Source: Pseudomonadota bacterium (GTDB taxonomy: Bacteria; Pseudomonadota; Gammaproteobacteria; Burkholderiales; Rhodocyclaceae). From it: DNA of 64,000 nucleotides. Below are positions 6,542 through 15,770 of this stretch, in pieces. The translations under genes and the position numbers were made by a program. The notes below the pieces were generated by a model that was given only the letters and a program-made list of their open reading frames with translations, searched no databases and had not been told where the DNA came from. Within the stretch, counting starts at the first letter, position 1; the number at the start of each line of letters is the position of its first letter. The DNA is taken from the NCBI GenBank assembly GCA_018262095.1, contig JAGTRW010000008.1, positions 1 through 64,000 of the forward strand. Reading direction: 5' to 3'.

Positions 6542-6862
6542 CTTTTTGGAGACTGACTGGTTGGCGATCGGTGCTCCGGATAGCCGTACCAGTCATTCGG
6601 TGGGAGGTTTGGCTCGGTTGCTCAGGCCAAGAAAAGCCCGCTGGACATCGGCGGGCAAAGGCTGCAACAGCAGCAACAGGGAGGAGACAACTGCATCGTC
6701 TCACTCTTTGGGGGCGCTGTGCATCCGTACTAACCGCCAAATCTCGGCGGGAATTACGGAGGGATTTTGTTGCGCCCGACGCGACGATGAGCTGGCCGAT
6801 TGGCCGCGCTATGAGGGATGACGCGAAGGGCCTGCCTTCGGTCATCCACCGCTGCCCGGCGG
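6542..6862. other. Non-coding stretch at the element-chromosome border
   Basis: About 320 bases separate the terminator from the alcohol dehydrogenase gene. The open frames here lack good starts and look like antisense or random frames. Apart from a short GCCCGC/GCGGGC dyad near 6636-6657 I see nothing in it. Confidence 0.4.
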
Positions 6863-8005
6863 CTACGCCAAACCGGTTCCCGAAAACACGTTGCGCAAAA
6901 ACACGCGCATGTCGTCGGCGCTGACCGGCGCCGGGTTGACCCGCGTCGATCCCTTGAGCGAGTTTTCCACGAGCATTTCGAAGTCTTGTTCGAAGGCTTC
7001 CTGTGGGACACCGATTGCAGCGAAGGATCCCGGAATGCCGAGCGATTGCGTGAGCGAGAAAACGGCCGTTGCCAAATCGCTGGCGCCGATACGCCGCGCC
7101 AGGTAGTCATAGCGTTGGCGGGCCCACGGGTCGCGGCTGTTGAAGCGAATGACGTGAGGCAGCGCCACCGCGTTGAGCAGGCCGTGGCCGAGGCCGAAGC
7201 GTCCGCCAAAGGCGTGGGCGACGCCGTGGTCCAAACCGGTTCCGGCGTTCGAGAAGGCGCAGCCGGCCATGCACTGGAAGTGGTGCACTTTTTCCCGCGA
7301 GTCGATATCGCCATTGAGCACCGAGGATTCTAGATGGGCGAACAGCCCTTCGACGGCGCCGGCGGCAAGGCAGCTGGCGAATTCCTCGACTGCCGGGTTG
7401 GTGAAGCATTCAATGGCGTGGGTCAGCGCGTCGACGCCGGTCTCCGCGGCGACGTGCGATGGCATGGATAGCGTGATCTCAGCGTCGAGGATCGCCAGAT
7501 CGGCAACCAGCGAGGGCGCGCGGGCGCCGATCTTGAGCTGGTCGGCGGCAAAAGTGAGTACGGCAAACGGTGTCACCTCGGAGGCGGTGCCCGAGGTGCC
7601 GGGGATGCAGATCAGCTGAATTTTCTGCCGCTCCTGCGGCAGACCGGTTCTGAACGCGGTTTCGATGTCGAGGTCGGCGTGCTCATAAAACAGTGCCATC
7701 AGCTTGGCTGCGTCCATTGCGGCGCCGCCGCCGACGCCGATCACCGTGTCTGGCGCGAACTGACGCATTGCCTTGATTCCGTCGCTGACGGCTGAAACCG
7801 GCGGGTTGGCAGGTACGCCGGAGTGCACCAGGACTTCGATGTCGCGCGCCCGAAAAATCGCTTCGATCTTGGCAATGGTTCCGTTGGCGAACATTGACTG
7901 TCCGCCGGTGACGACAAAGACGCGTTTGCTGACCACCGTCTGCAGCCTCGCCAGCGAGCCGCGTCCGGTGATGATTGATCGGCCGTGAAATCGTAGTTCT
8001 TTCAA
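6863..8005 (-). CDS. Iron-containing alcohol dehydrogenase
   Basis: This is a 380-residue group III alcohol dehydrogenase that would interconvert an alcohol and an aldehyde or ketone with NAD(P). The nucleotide site is GGGAAMDAAK (residues 92-101). The metal ligands fit the family: Asp192 and His196 in GVDALTHAIECF, and His260 and His274 in LDHGVAHAFGGRFGLGHG. It is the last gene of the minus-strand operon with the TRAP transporter genes, 30 bases after dctQ. It probably acts on the imported compound or its first breakdown product. The substrate cannot be read from the sequence. Confidence 0.9.
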   Translation of the reverse strand: MKELRFHGRSIITGRGSLARLQTVVSKRVFVVTGGQSMFANGTIAKIEAIFRARDIEVLVHSGVPANPPVSAVSDGIKAMRQFAPDTVIGVGGGAAMDAAKLMALFYEHADLDIETAFRTGLPQERQKIQLICIPGTSGTASEVTPFAVLTFAADQLKIGARAPSLVADLAILDAEITLSMPSHVAAETGVDALTHAIECFTNPAVEEFASCLAAGAVEGLFAHLESSVLNGDIDSREKVHHFQCMAGCAFSNAGTGLDHGVAHAFGGRFGLGHGLLNAVALPHVIRFNSRDPWARQRYDYLARRIGASDLATAVFSLTQSLGIPGSFAAIGVPQEAFEQDFEMLVENSLKGSTRVNPAPVSADDMRVFLRNVFSGTGLA

Positions 8006-8035
8006 AATGGATTACCTTTCAGAGAGAAAAAAGGG

Positions 8036-8515
8036 CTATTTTGCCAGCTTTGCGCCGCTGACCAGGATCTTGCGCAGGCTGTAGATCACCATGAAGACTC
8101 CGGAAACAGGCATGCTGGCGTAGAGCAGTTTCTTTGGCATATTGATGATCGGCGTCCAGTCGCTAACCCGTAGCGTCAGGTTGAGCGAATAGTAAGTGAA
8201 CACCCCGATGAAGGCCAGTCCGACGAGGTTGGTCAGAATATCGAGAGCGAAGCCGGTCTTCTTGTCTTTGAACAGGTCCGGGAAAAAGGTGATGGTGAAG
8301 TGCTCGTTTTCGCGCCAAAGCGCTGCCGTTCCCAGAAATACCATCCAGGCAATCAGCATTTCGATGACCTCGTCGAACCACTCGAATGAGACGATCGGGA
8401 AGAAGCGGACAAAAACATTGACCGCCAGCAGGACGAAAACGACGCCCAGAATGCTCACGCTTCCCCAGCGCAGGACTCTTCCGATGGCGCAATCCGTAGC
8501 TTCTAAGATGTTCAT
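8036..8515 (-). CDS. dctQ: TRAP transporter small permease (DctQ)
   Basis: This is a 159-residue inner-membrane protein with four hydrophobic segments, including SILGVVFVLLAVNVFVRFF and MLIAWMVFLGTAALW. The WREN segment after helix 2 (LWRENEHFTITFF) is typical of DctQ proteins. DctQ pairs with the large permease and the periplasmic receptor to import organic acids, driven by the sodium or proton gradient. It follows dctM by 15 bases. The order here is P-M-Q, whereas most TRAP operons run P-Q-M. Confidence 0.9.
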   Translation of the reverse strand: MNILEATDCAIGRVLRWGSVSILGVVFVLLAVNVFVRFFPIVSFEWFDEVIEMLIAWMVFLGTAALWRENEHFTITFFPDLFKDKKTGFALDILTNLVGLAFIGVFTYYSLNLTLRVSDWTPIINMPKKLLYASMPVSGVFMVIYSLRKILVSGAKLAK

Positions 8516-8530
8516 GGTGTGTTCCTCGCC

Positions 8531-9811
8531 CTAACTGAACATGCGCGGAACCCATAGCACCAGGCCTGGGCAATACGCGCAAATAAGAGTGACCAGGGTG
8601 ATGCCGATGATGTACGGCATCAGTTCCCTGCTGAGTTCGCCGATCGGCACGCCGCTGATGCTCGACATGGTGTACAGGCACATCCCGACGGGTGGGGTGA
8701 GCAGGCCGATCATCGAGCAGAGAATCATGACGACGCCAAACTGCACCGGGTCGATTCCGTACTGCGCAACGATCGGCATGAAGACGGGGACGGTGATCAC
8801 GATCACGGCGATCCCTTCCATGAAGCAACCGAGAATGAGCAGGATGAAAATGAAGATGGCCATCACCACGTTGGCGTTCGTTCCCAGTGCGGTGAGCTCG
8901 GCGATGACCTGTTGCGGAATGGTCTGGAAAATCAGCAGCCAGCCGAAGAATCCGGCAACGGAAATGATGAACATGATGCGGATGGTAAACAGCATGGTTT
9001 CCCAGCCAATGCGCGGCAGGTCAGACCATTTGATCTCCTTGTACACCAGCAGGCCAAGCACCATGGCGTAGACGCACGCGGCGACGGAAGCCTCGGTCGG
9101 CGTGAAAAAGCCGCTGACGATGCCGCCGATGATGATTACCGGTGCCATTAATGGCAGGAATGCCTGCTTGAAGCTGGCCCACACTTCTTTCAAGGGCGCT
9201 CGCTGCTGGCGCGGATAAGCGCGTGTTTTAGAAATGAAATAGACCGAAACGGCCATTACCAGCGCCATCATGAAGCCGGGCAGGAAGCCCGCCATGAACA
9301 GTTGACCGATCGAGACACCGGCCAGGCTGCCGTAAATGACGAAGGGAATGCTCGGCGGGATGACCGGCCCGATGGTCGCTGCGGCGCCGGTGATGGCGGC
9401 GGTGAATTTCTTGTCGAAACCGCGTTCTGGCATCGCTTTCATCGCCAGCATGCCAAGGCCGGCAGCCTCTGCGACGGCGGCGCCGCACATCCCTGACATA
9501 ATCAGCGCGGCAACGATAACGACTTGGGCGAGTCCGCCCCAAGTATGCCCGACCAACGTCGACGCAAAACGGAAAATTCGGGTGGTGACGCCGCCCATAT
9601 TCATCAGGTTGCCGGCCATGATGAAGAACGGGATGGCCAGTAGCGTGAATCCGGTGGTCGACGAATACATGCGCTGGGCGACCATCGTCAGGTTTTGAAA
9701 TTCATCGAGACCGATGAAGAAGAGCATGGCGGTGATTCCCATGCTGGCGGCCACATTAACCCCCAGGGCCATGAACAGAATCAGCACGCCAAAAATGGTG
9801 AGCGCTAACAT
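8531..9811 (-). CDS. dctM: TRAP transporter large permease (DctM)
   Basis: This is a 426-residue integral membrane protein of the DctM/SiaM type, with about twelve hydrophobic segments. Typical stretches are FTLLAIPFFIMAGNLMNMGG near residue 55, the GPVIPPSIPFVIYG loop near 140, and LTPPVGMCLY near 355. It forms the transport channel of the TRAP system. It is separated from dctP by about 100 bases containing a stem-loop and runs closely into dctQ. Confidence 0.93.
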   Translation of the reverse strand: MLALTIFGVLILFMALGVNVAASMGITAMLFFIGLDEFQNLTMVAQRMYSSTTGFTLLAIPFFIMAGNLMNMGGVTTRIFRFASTLVGHTWGGLAQVVIVAALIMSGMCGAAVAEAAGLGMLAMKAMPERGFDKKFTAAITGAAATIGPVIPPSIPFVIYGSLAGVSIGQLFMAGFLPGFMMALVMAVSVYFISKTRAYPRQQRAPLKEVWASFKQAFLPLMAPVIIIGGIVSGFFTPTEASVAACVYAMVLGLLVYKEIKWSDLPRIGWETMLFTIRIMFIISVAGFFGWLLIFQTIPQQVIAELTALGTNANVVMAIFIFILLILGCFMEGIAVIVITVPVFMPIVAQYGIDPVQFGVVMILCSMIGLLTPPVGMCLYTMSSISGVPIGELSRELMPYIIGITLVTLICAYCPGLVLWVPRMFS

Positions 9812-9858
9812 GATTGAACTCCCTCGCTTATTGATCTAAAGGCGTTGAGACTGGAGAA

Positions 9859-9890
9859 AGCCCGGCGGCCTGTTTCGGTCGCGCCGGGCT
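9859..9890 (-). promoter_or_regulatory. Intra-operon stem-loop between dctP and dctM
   Basis: AGCCCGGCG (9859-9867) pairs with CGCCGGGCT (9882-9890). On the minus strand it is followed by a weak pyrimidine run only. It may stabilise the dctP message or act as a leaky terminator, giving more receptor than permease. That role is inferred from similar transport operons. Confidence 0.5.
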
Positions 9891-9909
9891 CCTCGCGGAT
9901 TCGCTCCGT

Positions 9910-10902
9910 CTACTTCGTCTCTTCAGCCATCTTCACGAAGGCGTCGACATTTTCCTTGCCGGCATACTCGCCGATTCGGTCGTAGGCCGGTTTCATCTTG
10001 GCCTTGAAATCGGCCTGTTTGGGCGTCGTCACCTGCATTCCCTTGTCTTTCAGCTGCTTGACCAGGTTAGCTTCGTCCTTTTGGATCTGGGCGCGCATCC
10101 AATTTCCCGCTGCTTTGCTTTCTTCCTTGACGATTTTCTGCTGCTCCGGGCTGAGTTTCTCCCAAGTCTTCTTGCTCATGACGTGCACCCATGAGTTGTA
10201 GACGTGATTGGTCAGCGCCAGATGCTTCTGCGCTTCATAGAACTTGTTGTAGAAGATGACCGATAACGGATTTTCCTCGGCGTCGACGACGCCTTGTTTG
10301 AGTGCCATGAAGAGTTCGGGGAATGAGATCTTGGTTACGGTGCCGCCCAATGCTTCCATTGCCGCCTGCAGCTGGACTTCCGGCGGCGTCCTGATCTTCA
10401 GGCCTTTGACGTCGTCAGGCGTGTTGATCGGGCGTGCATTGTTGGTGAGATTTCGGAATCCCCATTCCCAGTTGGCCAGGAAAATCAGCCCTTGCTTGTC
10501 GAGGTCGGGAGCCGCCCATTGCATGAACGGGCCGTCCAGGACCTTGTAGGCGTGATCGGCATCCCTGAAGATGAAGGGCAGCATGACTACCGCAAACTTC
10601 TTGGAATACTTGTCCAGCGCGCCCTGCGTTGGCAGACTCATGTCGATGGCGCCCATGATGTTCTGCTCCAGCTGCTCGGGAGGGGAGCCCAGTTGGTTGT
10701 CCGGAAACACTGAGATTTTGATGGCGCCATTGGTGCGCTTTTCGACCGCTTCGGCAAACATTTTTGACGCCTGATTGCCTGGATGCGATACCGGCGCGTA
10801 GTGACCGAGTTTCATCTTGATTACCGTCGGTGCATCCGCCGCCAAGGCGGCGCCGTTCATCAAAAAGGCAATGAGCAGCGTGAGACAGTGAGATCTTTTC
10901 AT
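9910..10902 (-). CDS. dctP: TRAP transporter periplasmic solute receptor (DctP)
   Basis: This is a 330-residue DctP-family receptor with a clear signal peptide (MKRSHCLTLLIAFLMNG, cleavage after ALAA). Family stretches are LGHYAPVSHPGNQASKMFAE at the mature N-terminus, VFPDNQLGSPPEQLEQ, GLKIRTPPEVQLQAAMEALG with the Arg that normally binds the substrate carboxylate, and KQGVVDAEENP. This points to an organic-acid ligand, but the exact substrate is unknown. The gene lies between the cupin and the large permease genes on the minus strand. Confidence 0.92.
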   Translation of the reverse strand: MKRSHCLTLLIAFLMNGAALAADAPTVIKMKLGHYAPVSHPGNQASKMFAEAVEKRTNGAIKISVFPDNQLGSPPEQLEQNIMGAIDMSLPTQGALDKYSKKFAVVMLPFIFRDADHAYKVLDGPFMQWAAPDLDKQGLIFLANWEWGFRNLTNNARPINTPDDVKGLKIRTPPEVQLQAAMEALGGTVTKISFPELFMALKQGVVDAEENPLSVIFYNKFYEAQKHLALTNHVYNSWVHVMSKKTWEKLSPEQQKIVKEESKAAGNWMRAQIQKDEANLVKQLKDKGMQVTTPKQADFKAKMKPAYDRIGEYAGKENVDAFVKMAEETK

Positions 10903-10938
10903 GTAGCGACCCTCCCGAGTTATTTTGCTTGAATTGCT

Positions 10939-11304
10939 TTACTTCACTTGGCCGTGTTTCCTCATCAGTTCCACGTGCTCGACGCGCGGCGGCGAGAAAA
11001 TATCAATGCCCTTGAATCCCGTCAGCGTATGCCCGCCGTGCAGCATGTTGGCTGGGTGGACGCAGACATCCCCGGCTTCCATGTGGATGGTCTTGCCGTC
11101 GATGAAGTGCTCTTCTGTTCCTTCGAGAATGATGAGGATCTGCTCGCAGTCGTGCGAGTGAATTGGAAATTCAGCCCCGGCTTCCTGTTCGATAAAGCTC
11201 ACCAGGGTTTTTTCGCCCAGGATGAACCGGGTCTTGGCCTTCTCGTTGAAGGCGATATAGGGAATGTCCTTGATCGAATGGATGTACTTCTTCTCTTCTG
11301 ACAC
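10939..11304 (-). CDS. Cupin-domain protein, KdgF-like
   Basis: This is a 121-residue single-domain cupin. Motif 1 is FPIHSHDCEQILIILEG (His, His, Glu metal ligands) and motif 2 is GDVCVHPANMLHGGH. The layout and the final FSPPRVEHVE resemble KdgF-type cupins, which open unsaturated uronates, but many sensor or isomerase cupins look alike. It is the first gene of the TRAP operon, transcribed divergently from the FadR-type regulator. A role in processing the imported acid is likely; the chemistry is not determined. Confidence 0.8.
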   Translation of the reverse strand: MSEEKKYIHSIKDIPYIAFNEKAKTRFILGEKTLVSFIEQEAGAEFPIHSHDCEQILIILEGTEEHFIDGKTIHMEAGDVCVHPANMLHGGHTLTGFKGIDIFSPPRVEHVELMRKHGQVK

Positions 11305-11884
11305 GGTCTTGACTCCTTGTAAGTGGTTCGTGAATTGACAGCGGCTTGGTTCTTTCTGCTCTCGAAGGTATCTGGTTTCAATCAGGCAAAGGCTTGTCGC
11401 CTTGGTCCTGCTTTTTACCGATGGCCTCCTGCGTAAGGCATGTGCAATTTATCCGTGTTTTTTGTGCTTGTAAAGAAAAATGAATTTATGTGGCTTATGT
11501 TTTCGGGAGAAAATAACATAACTTGTTGAATATTATCGGTTATTAAATTCTTGTCGTTTAAAAATTGGTCAGGCCACTTTTATTTTGTTTTCTGTATGAG
11601 TTGTAAGTTTTGCGACTTTGTTAGGAACTAATGCGTTTTGTGTGCGATTTTGGTCTTGCCAATCTGTGGTTTTGTCTCTGCTGTCTGTCCGGTTCGGCAG
11701 TCCAGAGGCGAGTATTCGCCGCGTTCCTGTCGGGGGCGTTGTCGCTGTCAGGAAAGCAACGGGTTTTTCTGGTCAGATATCTGCCGAAGTCTTGCTGCTT
11801 GACAGAAAAAATAGAGCGTGCAACCCTGCGTTGCTTGCCAACGATGGTATTGCTGCGTTGGGAAAACCATTTTCAGGATCTTGT
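11305..11884. promoter_or_regulatory. Divergent regulatory region of the TRAP operon
   Basis: About 580 bases lie between the divergent cupin and regulator genes. The stretch 11440-11620 is strikingly AT-rich for this genome and should carry the promoters. TGGTCAGGCCA at 11566-11576 is a near-palindrome of the TGGTxxGACCA type bound by FadR-family regulators, and a second GGTCAG with a CAGATATCTG palindrome lies near 11771-11783. The plus frame open through this region is not supported as coding. Confidence 0.5.
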
Positions 11885-12613
11885 ATGCCCATCGAATCCG
11901 TCGAGAGCCGACGTCTGTATCGCCAGATCGCCGATCAGATCAACCGCCTGATCGACTCGGGCGAATACCCGGCAGGTGGCCGTTTGCCTTCGGAGCGCCT
12001 GTTGGCGACGCAGTTGAGCGTCAGTCGTCCGACTTTGCGCGAAGCCCTGATCGCGCTGGAAGTGGAAGGGAGGGTCGAAATTCGCGGTGGTGCCGGGGTG
12101 TTTGTCCTGGAGCGGCAGGATGCGTCGAGCTTTGAGGCCCAGCCCCTGGCGTTCTCGATGAAAGTCAGTGCCTTGCCGCCGCCAGGGCCATTTGAAGTGC
12201 TCTACGCGCGCGATCTGGTCGAGCCAGAAGTGGCGGCGCTGGCCGCCAAGCATGCCACTCCCGAGCTGATCGCCGACTTGGCGCGCACGCTGGGCGAGAT
12301 GGTATGCTGTTCAGCCGACGATCCGAAGCATCTGGAATACGATCACCAGTTTCACTTCAGCCTGGCCGAAGCCACCGGTAATGGGGCGTTGGTCAAGACC
12401 ATGCAAACGCTTTGGAGCATGCGTCTGGCGCCGCTCTATATCCGTATGGAAGATCACTTTCATACCGAGGCGATCTGGCAGCGCTTGATCATCGAGCACC
12501 GTGAGATATTGGAGGCAGTCAAACGCGGCGACGCCAAGGCGGCGCGTACCGCCATGCATCGTCATTTGAAAAATGCCCGCGCACGCTTCGTTTCGACTTG
12601 GCAGGAAAACTGA
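11885..12613 (+). CDS. GntR/FadR-family transcriptional regulator
   Basis: This is a 242-residue regulator. Residues 1-75 are the winged helix-turn-helix of the GntR family (RLYRQIADQINRLIDSGEYP, then LPSERLLATQLSVSRPTLRE and RGGAGVFV). Residues about 95-230 are the all-helical FCD effector domain with likely metal or ligand residues (HQFHFSLAEATGN, IIEHREILEAVKRGDAKAA). FadR-family members typically repress organic-acid or uronate catabolic operons until the ligand appears. The ATG at 11885 is chosen because the conserved domain begins there. It is divergent from the TRAP operon and probably controls it. Confidence 0.9.
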   Translation: MPIESVESRRLYRQIADQINRLIDSGEYPAGGRLPSERLLATQLSVSRPTLREALIALEVEGRVEIRGGAGVFVLERQDASSFEAQPLAFSMKVSALPPPGPFEVLYARDLVEPEVAALAAKHATPELIADLARTLGEMVCCSADDPKHLEYDHQFHFSLAEATGNGALVKTMQTLWSMRLAPLYIRMEDHFHTEAIWQRLIIEHREILEAVKRGDAKAARTAMHRHLKNARARFVSTWQEN

Positions 12614-12643
12614 ACAGCGCTCGCCTCCGCTGCGGAAATGCGC

Positions 12644-13522
12644 TTACAGCGCGAGATACAGGGCGAAAGGCACGAAGATCAGCGAGGCGATGGTTCCGCC
12701 GACGACGATTGCCGAAACCAGGCCAGGATCCTGTTTGTATTGTTCGGCGAGGATGTAGTTCATCACCGCTGGCGGCAAGGCGGCATAAAGTATCAGCAGG
12801 CCTTGCATCGGGACCGTTAGCGGCAATAGCTTGATCAGCGGCCAGGCGATCAGCAGGCCGGAAATCGGGCACAGAAAGGCGCCGACGATGCCGACGCTCC
12901 AGCGTTCGACGCGAAAACCGGCGAAGCCGACGCCGAGTGTAAACAGACCCAGCGGAATCGCCGTCTCGCCGAGCATCCGGCCGCTCGTCGCCAGCCAGTC
13001 GGGTAGCGAAAGGCCGCACAGGCTCATCAGTACGCCGCCGATCATTGCCCACAACATCGGGCCTTTGAGAATTCCGCGCAGGCTGGCGTGCGGTGCCAGA
13101 ATGCGAATGCCGATCGTGAAGTTGACGAGGCTGAAGATCATGAACAGCGCGACCGCTGCCGGCAGCATTTCCGGGCCGAAGGCGAACAGCGTCAGCGGGA
13201 AGCCCATGTTGGCGACGTTGGTGAATACCATCGGCGGAATGAAGGCTTGTGGGCTGTAGCCCAGCAGTTTGGCGGCGCCCCAGGCGATCAGTCCCGATCC
13301 GAGCATGACGGCGATGCCGCCGCCGATCAGCGGCAGGTAGTCGAGGATGTAGAAATCCTTGGCCGCCATCGAAGTGAAAATCAGCAGGGGATAGAGCAGG
13401 TCGGTGGACAGACGGTTGATCCACGTCATGTCCGGTCGGCGAATGCGGCCGTAAGCGTACCCGATTGCCGAAATGATCAGCACCGGGGTGATGATGCCGA
13501 TGATGCGAAGAACGAGTTCCAT
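12644..13522 (-). CDS. AEC-family (auxin efflux carrier-like) transporter
   Basis: This is a 292-residue membrane protein with about ten hydrophobic helices. The N-terminus (GIITPVLIISAIGYAYGR) and the FIPPMVFTNVANMGFPLTLF segment, with the conserved Asn and Gly of the crossover helix, are typical of the AEC family, whose bacterial members move small carboxylates. The C-terminal part has LYAALPPAVMNYILAEQY. It is convergent with the FadR-type regulator gene, 30 bases apart, so it is probably a separate unit. The substrate is unknown. Confidence 0.88.
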   Translation of the reverse strand: MELVLRIIGIITPVLIISAIGYAYGRIRRPDMTWINRLSTDLLYPLLIFTSMAAKDFYILDYLPLIGGGIAVMLGSGLIAWGAAKLLGYSPQAFIPPMVFTNVANMGFPLTLFAFGPEMLPAAVALFMIFSLVNFTIGIRILAPHASLRGILKGPMLWAMIGGVLMSLCGLSLPDWLATSGRMLGETAIPLGLFTLGVGFAGFRVERWSVGIVGAFLCPISGLLIAWPLIKLLPLTVPMQGLLILYAALPPAVMNYILAEQYKQDPGLVSAIVVGGTIASLIFVPFALYLAL

Positions 13523-13720
13523 GGTTTTTCTGCCGGGACGGTGGTCAAAGAGCGAAACCCGGCCTGCCGGTGTGCGCTGCGGATCGCAAGTTTACCGGAT
13601 CGACGTTGCATCGGGGAGAATGCCGGACAAATGATCCGCTTTATTGCCAATGGCCGGCGTGGCCACTAAGATGCGGACTCGCTTGGCGTGCCGGCCAGGG
13701 AAATAAAGAAGGCGGCAAAG

Positions 13721-14791
13721 ATGACAGATAATTCAAGTGAAATCGGTTTCGGACTGGTCGGCGTCGGCATGATCGCCAATTACCATGCGCTGGCGATCAA
13801 GGCGCTCGCTGGTCAGCACAATATCCGGCTGGTCGGCGTCCTCGGTCGCCTGATCGACAAGACCAGGGATTTCGCGCGGAAACACGATGTGCCTTTTTAT
13901 ACCGACGATGCCGCGGCCTTCTTTGCGCGTCCCGATATCCAGGTCGTCTGCATCGTGACGCCCAGCGGCTTGCACCTCGAACCGGCGCTGCGGGCGATTG
14001 CCGCCGGCAAGCACCTGATCGTCGAAAAGCCGCTTGAAATCTCGGTCGAGCGCGTCGATGCCCTGCTCGATGCGGCGCGCGCTGCCGGCGTCAAGGTCGC
14101 GGCGATCTTTCAGGCGCGCTTCTCGGTCGGTGCCCGAGCGCTCAAGGAAGCGCTCGCTGCGGGGCGTTTCGGCCGCCTCTGCCTGTGCAGCGCCTACGTC
14201 AAATGGCGGCGCACTGCCGAGTATTACAGCGGCTGGAAAGGCACGCTGGCGATCGACGGCGGCGGCGCGGTGATCAACCAGTCGATCCACGCCGTCGACC
14301 TGCTGCAATGGCTGGTCGGGATGCCGGCCGAAGTCTTCGCCTGGAAAACCCGCCGCGTGCACCTTTCGATCGAAGCCGAGGACACCGCCTGCGCGACTTT
14401 CCGTTTCGCCGACGGCGCGCTCGGCTCGCTCGAAGCGACCACTGCCGCCTATCCTGGCTGGGAGCGGCGGATCGAAATCTGCGGCGAATTCGGTTCGGTG
14501 GCGATCGAGGATGACCGCATCGTGCGCTGGGATTTTCGCGACACGCGGCCGGAAGACGAAAAGTGGCTGGCGCTCGGCGCCGGCGACGGTGCCGCCTCGG
14601 GCGCCGGGTCGCCCGATCAGATCAGCATCGCCGGCCATCAGCGGCAGATCGAGGACATGGTGCTGGCGCTGCGCGGCGATAAGCCGCTGTTGATCGACGG
14701 CGATCAGGCGCGCAACGCGGTGGCGCTGGTTCGCGCCATCTACGAGTCGGCCGAACGCGGCGTGCCGGTCAGGCCGGCAGCAGGGAGATAG
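13721..14791 (+). CDS. Gfo/Idh/MocA-family NAD(P)-dependent oxidoreductase
   Basis: This is a 356-residue protein with an N-terminal Rossmann fold (FGLVGVGMIANYHALAI) and the EKPLE motif (residues about 103-107) whose Lys is catalytic in this family. The C-terminal domain has GGGAVINQSIHAVDLLQWLV, where the conserved His sits. Family members oxidise or reduce sugars, inositols or nucleotide sugars; the shape is closest to UDP-sugar or plain sugar dehydrogenases, but I cannot choose. The ATG at 13721 fits a purine-rich ribosome site, and an in-frame GTG lies 33 bases upstream. It appears to stand alone. Confidence 0.88.
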   Translation: MTDNSSEIGFGLVGVGMIANYHALAIKALAGQHNIRLVGVLGRLIDKTRDFARKHDVPFYTDDAAAFFARPDIQVVCIVTPSGLHLEPALRAIAAGKHLIVEKPLEISVERVDALLDAARAAGVKVAAIFQARFSVGARALKEALAAGRFGRLCLCSAYVKWRRTAEYYSGWKGTLAIDGGGAVINQSIHAVDLLQWLVGMPAEVFAWKTRRVHLSIEAEDTACATFRFADGALGSLEATTAAYPGWERRIEICGEFGSVAIEDDRIVRWDFRDTRPEDEKWLALGAGDGAASGAGSPDQISIAGHQRQIEDMVLALRGDKPLLIDGDQARNAVALVRAIYESAERGVPVRPAAGR

Positions 14792-14812
14792 GGTGGAAAA
14801 GGTCATCCACCC
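14791..14812. terminator. Weak stem-loop between convergent genes
   Basis: GGGTGGA (14791-14797) pairs with TCCACCC (14806-14812) between the ends of the oxidoreductase and pyrF genes. There is no T run on the plus strand, so termination is uncertain. Confidence 0.3.
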
Positions 14813-14817
14813 CAAAA

Positions 14818-15642
14818 CTAGCGATAGCGGTTGATCGTGTCGCGCGTTTCCTGCGCGACGCGCCGCGCGGTCGCCGCGTAGTTCTCGTCCTTGCCGGCGT
14901 AGAGAATGGCGCGCGACGAGTTGATCATCAGTCCGGTGCCGTTCGCGGTGCGGCCTGCATCCATTGTGGCCTGCACGTCGCCGCCCTGGGCGCCGATGCC
15001 GGGGACCAGCAGCGGCATCTCGCCGACGATTTCGCGAACGCGCGCGATCTCGGCCGGGAAGGTGGCGCCGACGACCAGCGCGCACTGGCCGCTGCTGTTC
15101 CAGTCGTTGGCGACCAGACGCGCGACGCGTTCGTAGAGTTTTTCCGGCTGACCGTCGCGGCCGATGTCGAGAAATTGCAGGTCGCTGCCGCCCGGGTTGG
15201 AGGTGCGGCAGAGCAGGATCACGCCCTTGTCGGCGTAAGCCAGGTAGGGGGCGATCGAATCGCGTCCCATATAGGGGTTGACGGTGATCGCGTCGGCGCC
15301 ATAGCGCTCGAAGATCTCGACCGCGTATTGCTCGGCGGTGCTGCCGATGTCGCCGCGCTTGGCGTCGAGGATCACCGGTATCCCGGGGTGCTTGGCGTGG
15401 ATGTGCGCGATCAGCGCTTCGAGCTGGTCTTCGGCGCGGCGCGCGGCAAAGTAGGCGATCTGCGGCTTGAAGCAGCAGACGAGGTCGGCGGTGGCGTCGG
15501 CGATGTTGCTGCAGAATTCGAAAATGGCGTCGGGTCGGCCCTTGAGGTGTGCCGGGAATTTCGCCGGGTCGGGGTCAAGGCCGACGCACAGCAATGAGTT
15601 GTTCTTGGCCCAGGCGGCGCCCAGCGATTCAATGAAGGTCAT
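14818..15642 (-). CDS. pyrF: Orotidine 5'-phosphate decarboxylase
   Basis: This is a 274-residue enzyme of the longer (type 2) PyrF class, which converts OMP to UMP in the last step of pyrimidine synthesis. The catalytic block [15 protein letters not shown] (residues about 93-107) carries the Lys and Asp pair, and [15 protein letters not shown] and [10 protein letters not shown] form the phosphate-binding end of the barrel. The N-terminal [14 protein letters not shown] is also typical. The gene is alone on the minus strand, between the oxidoreductase and a toxin-antitoxin pair. Confidence 0.96.
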   Translation of the reverse strand: MTFIESLGAAWAKNNSLLCVGLDPDPAKFPAHLKGRPDAIFEFCSNIADATADLVCCFKPQIAYFAARRAEDQLEALIAHIHAKHPGIPVILDAKRGDIGSTAEQYAVEIFERYGADAITVNPYMGRDSIAPYLAYADKGVILLCRTSNPGGSDLQFLDIGRDGQPEKLYERVARLVANDWNSSGQCALVVGATFPAEIARVREIVGEMPLLVPGIGAQGGDVQATMDAGRTANGTGLMINSSRAILYAGKDENYAATARRVAQETRDTINRYR

Positions 15643-15770
15643 TTGTTTTCCTCAGTTTGTTGGTCAGTAGCAAAGGATGTTGGCGGGGCGGCTACCGTCT
15701 TCTTGAGACGCTATTTTAAGCGCGCCGAGCGATGCGGGGCACTGGCGAGCCGATTTTTCATCTTGGGTGT

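Noticed and set aside
11618-11884. N-terminal extension of the FadR-type regulator
   Set aside because: The extra 89 residues are unlike any GntR protein, and the conserved domain starts right after the ATG at 11885.
13733-15085. A 450-aa antisense frame over the oxidoreductase and pyrF
   Set aside because: The Arg/Ala/Asp-rich translation mirrors GC-rich codon bias on the other strand, and both sense genes are strongly supported.
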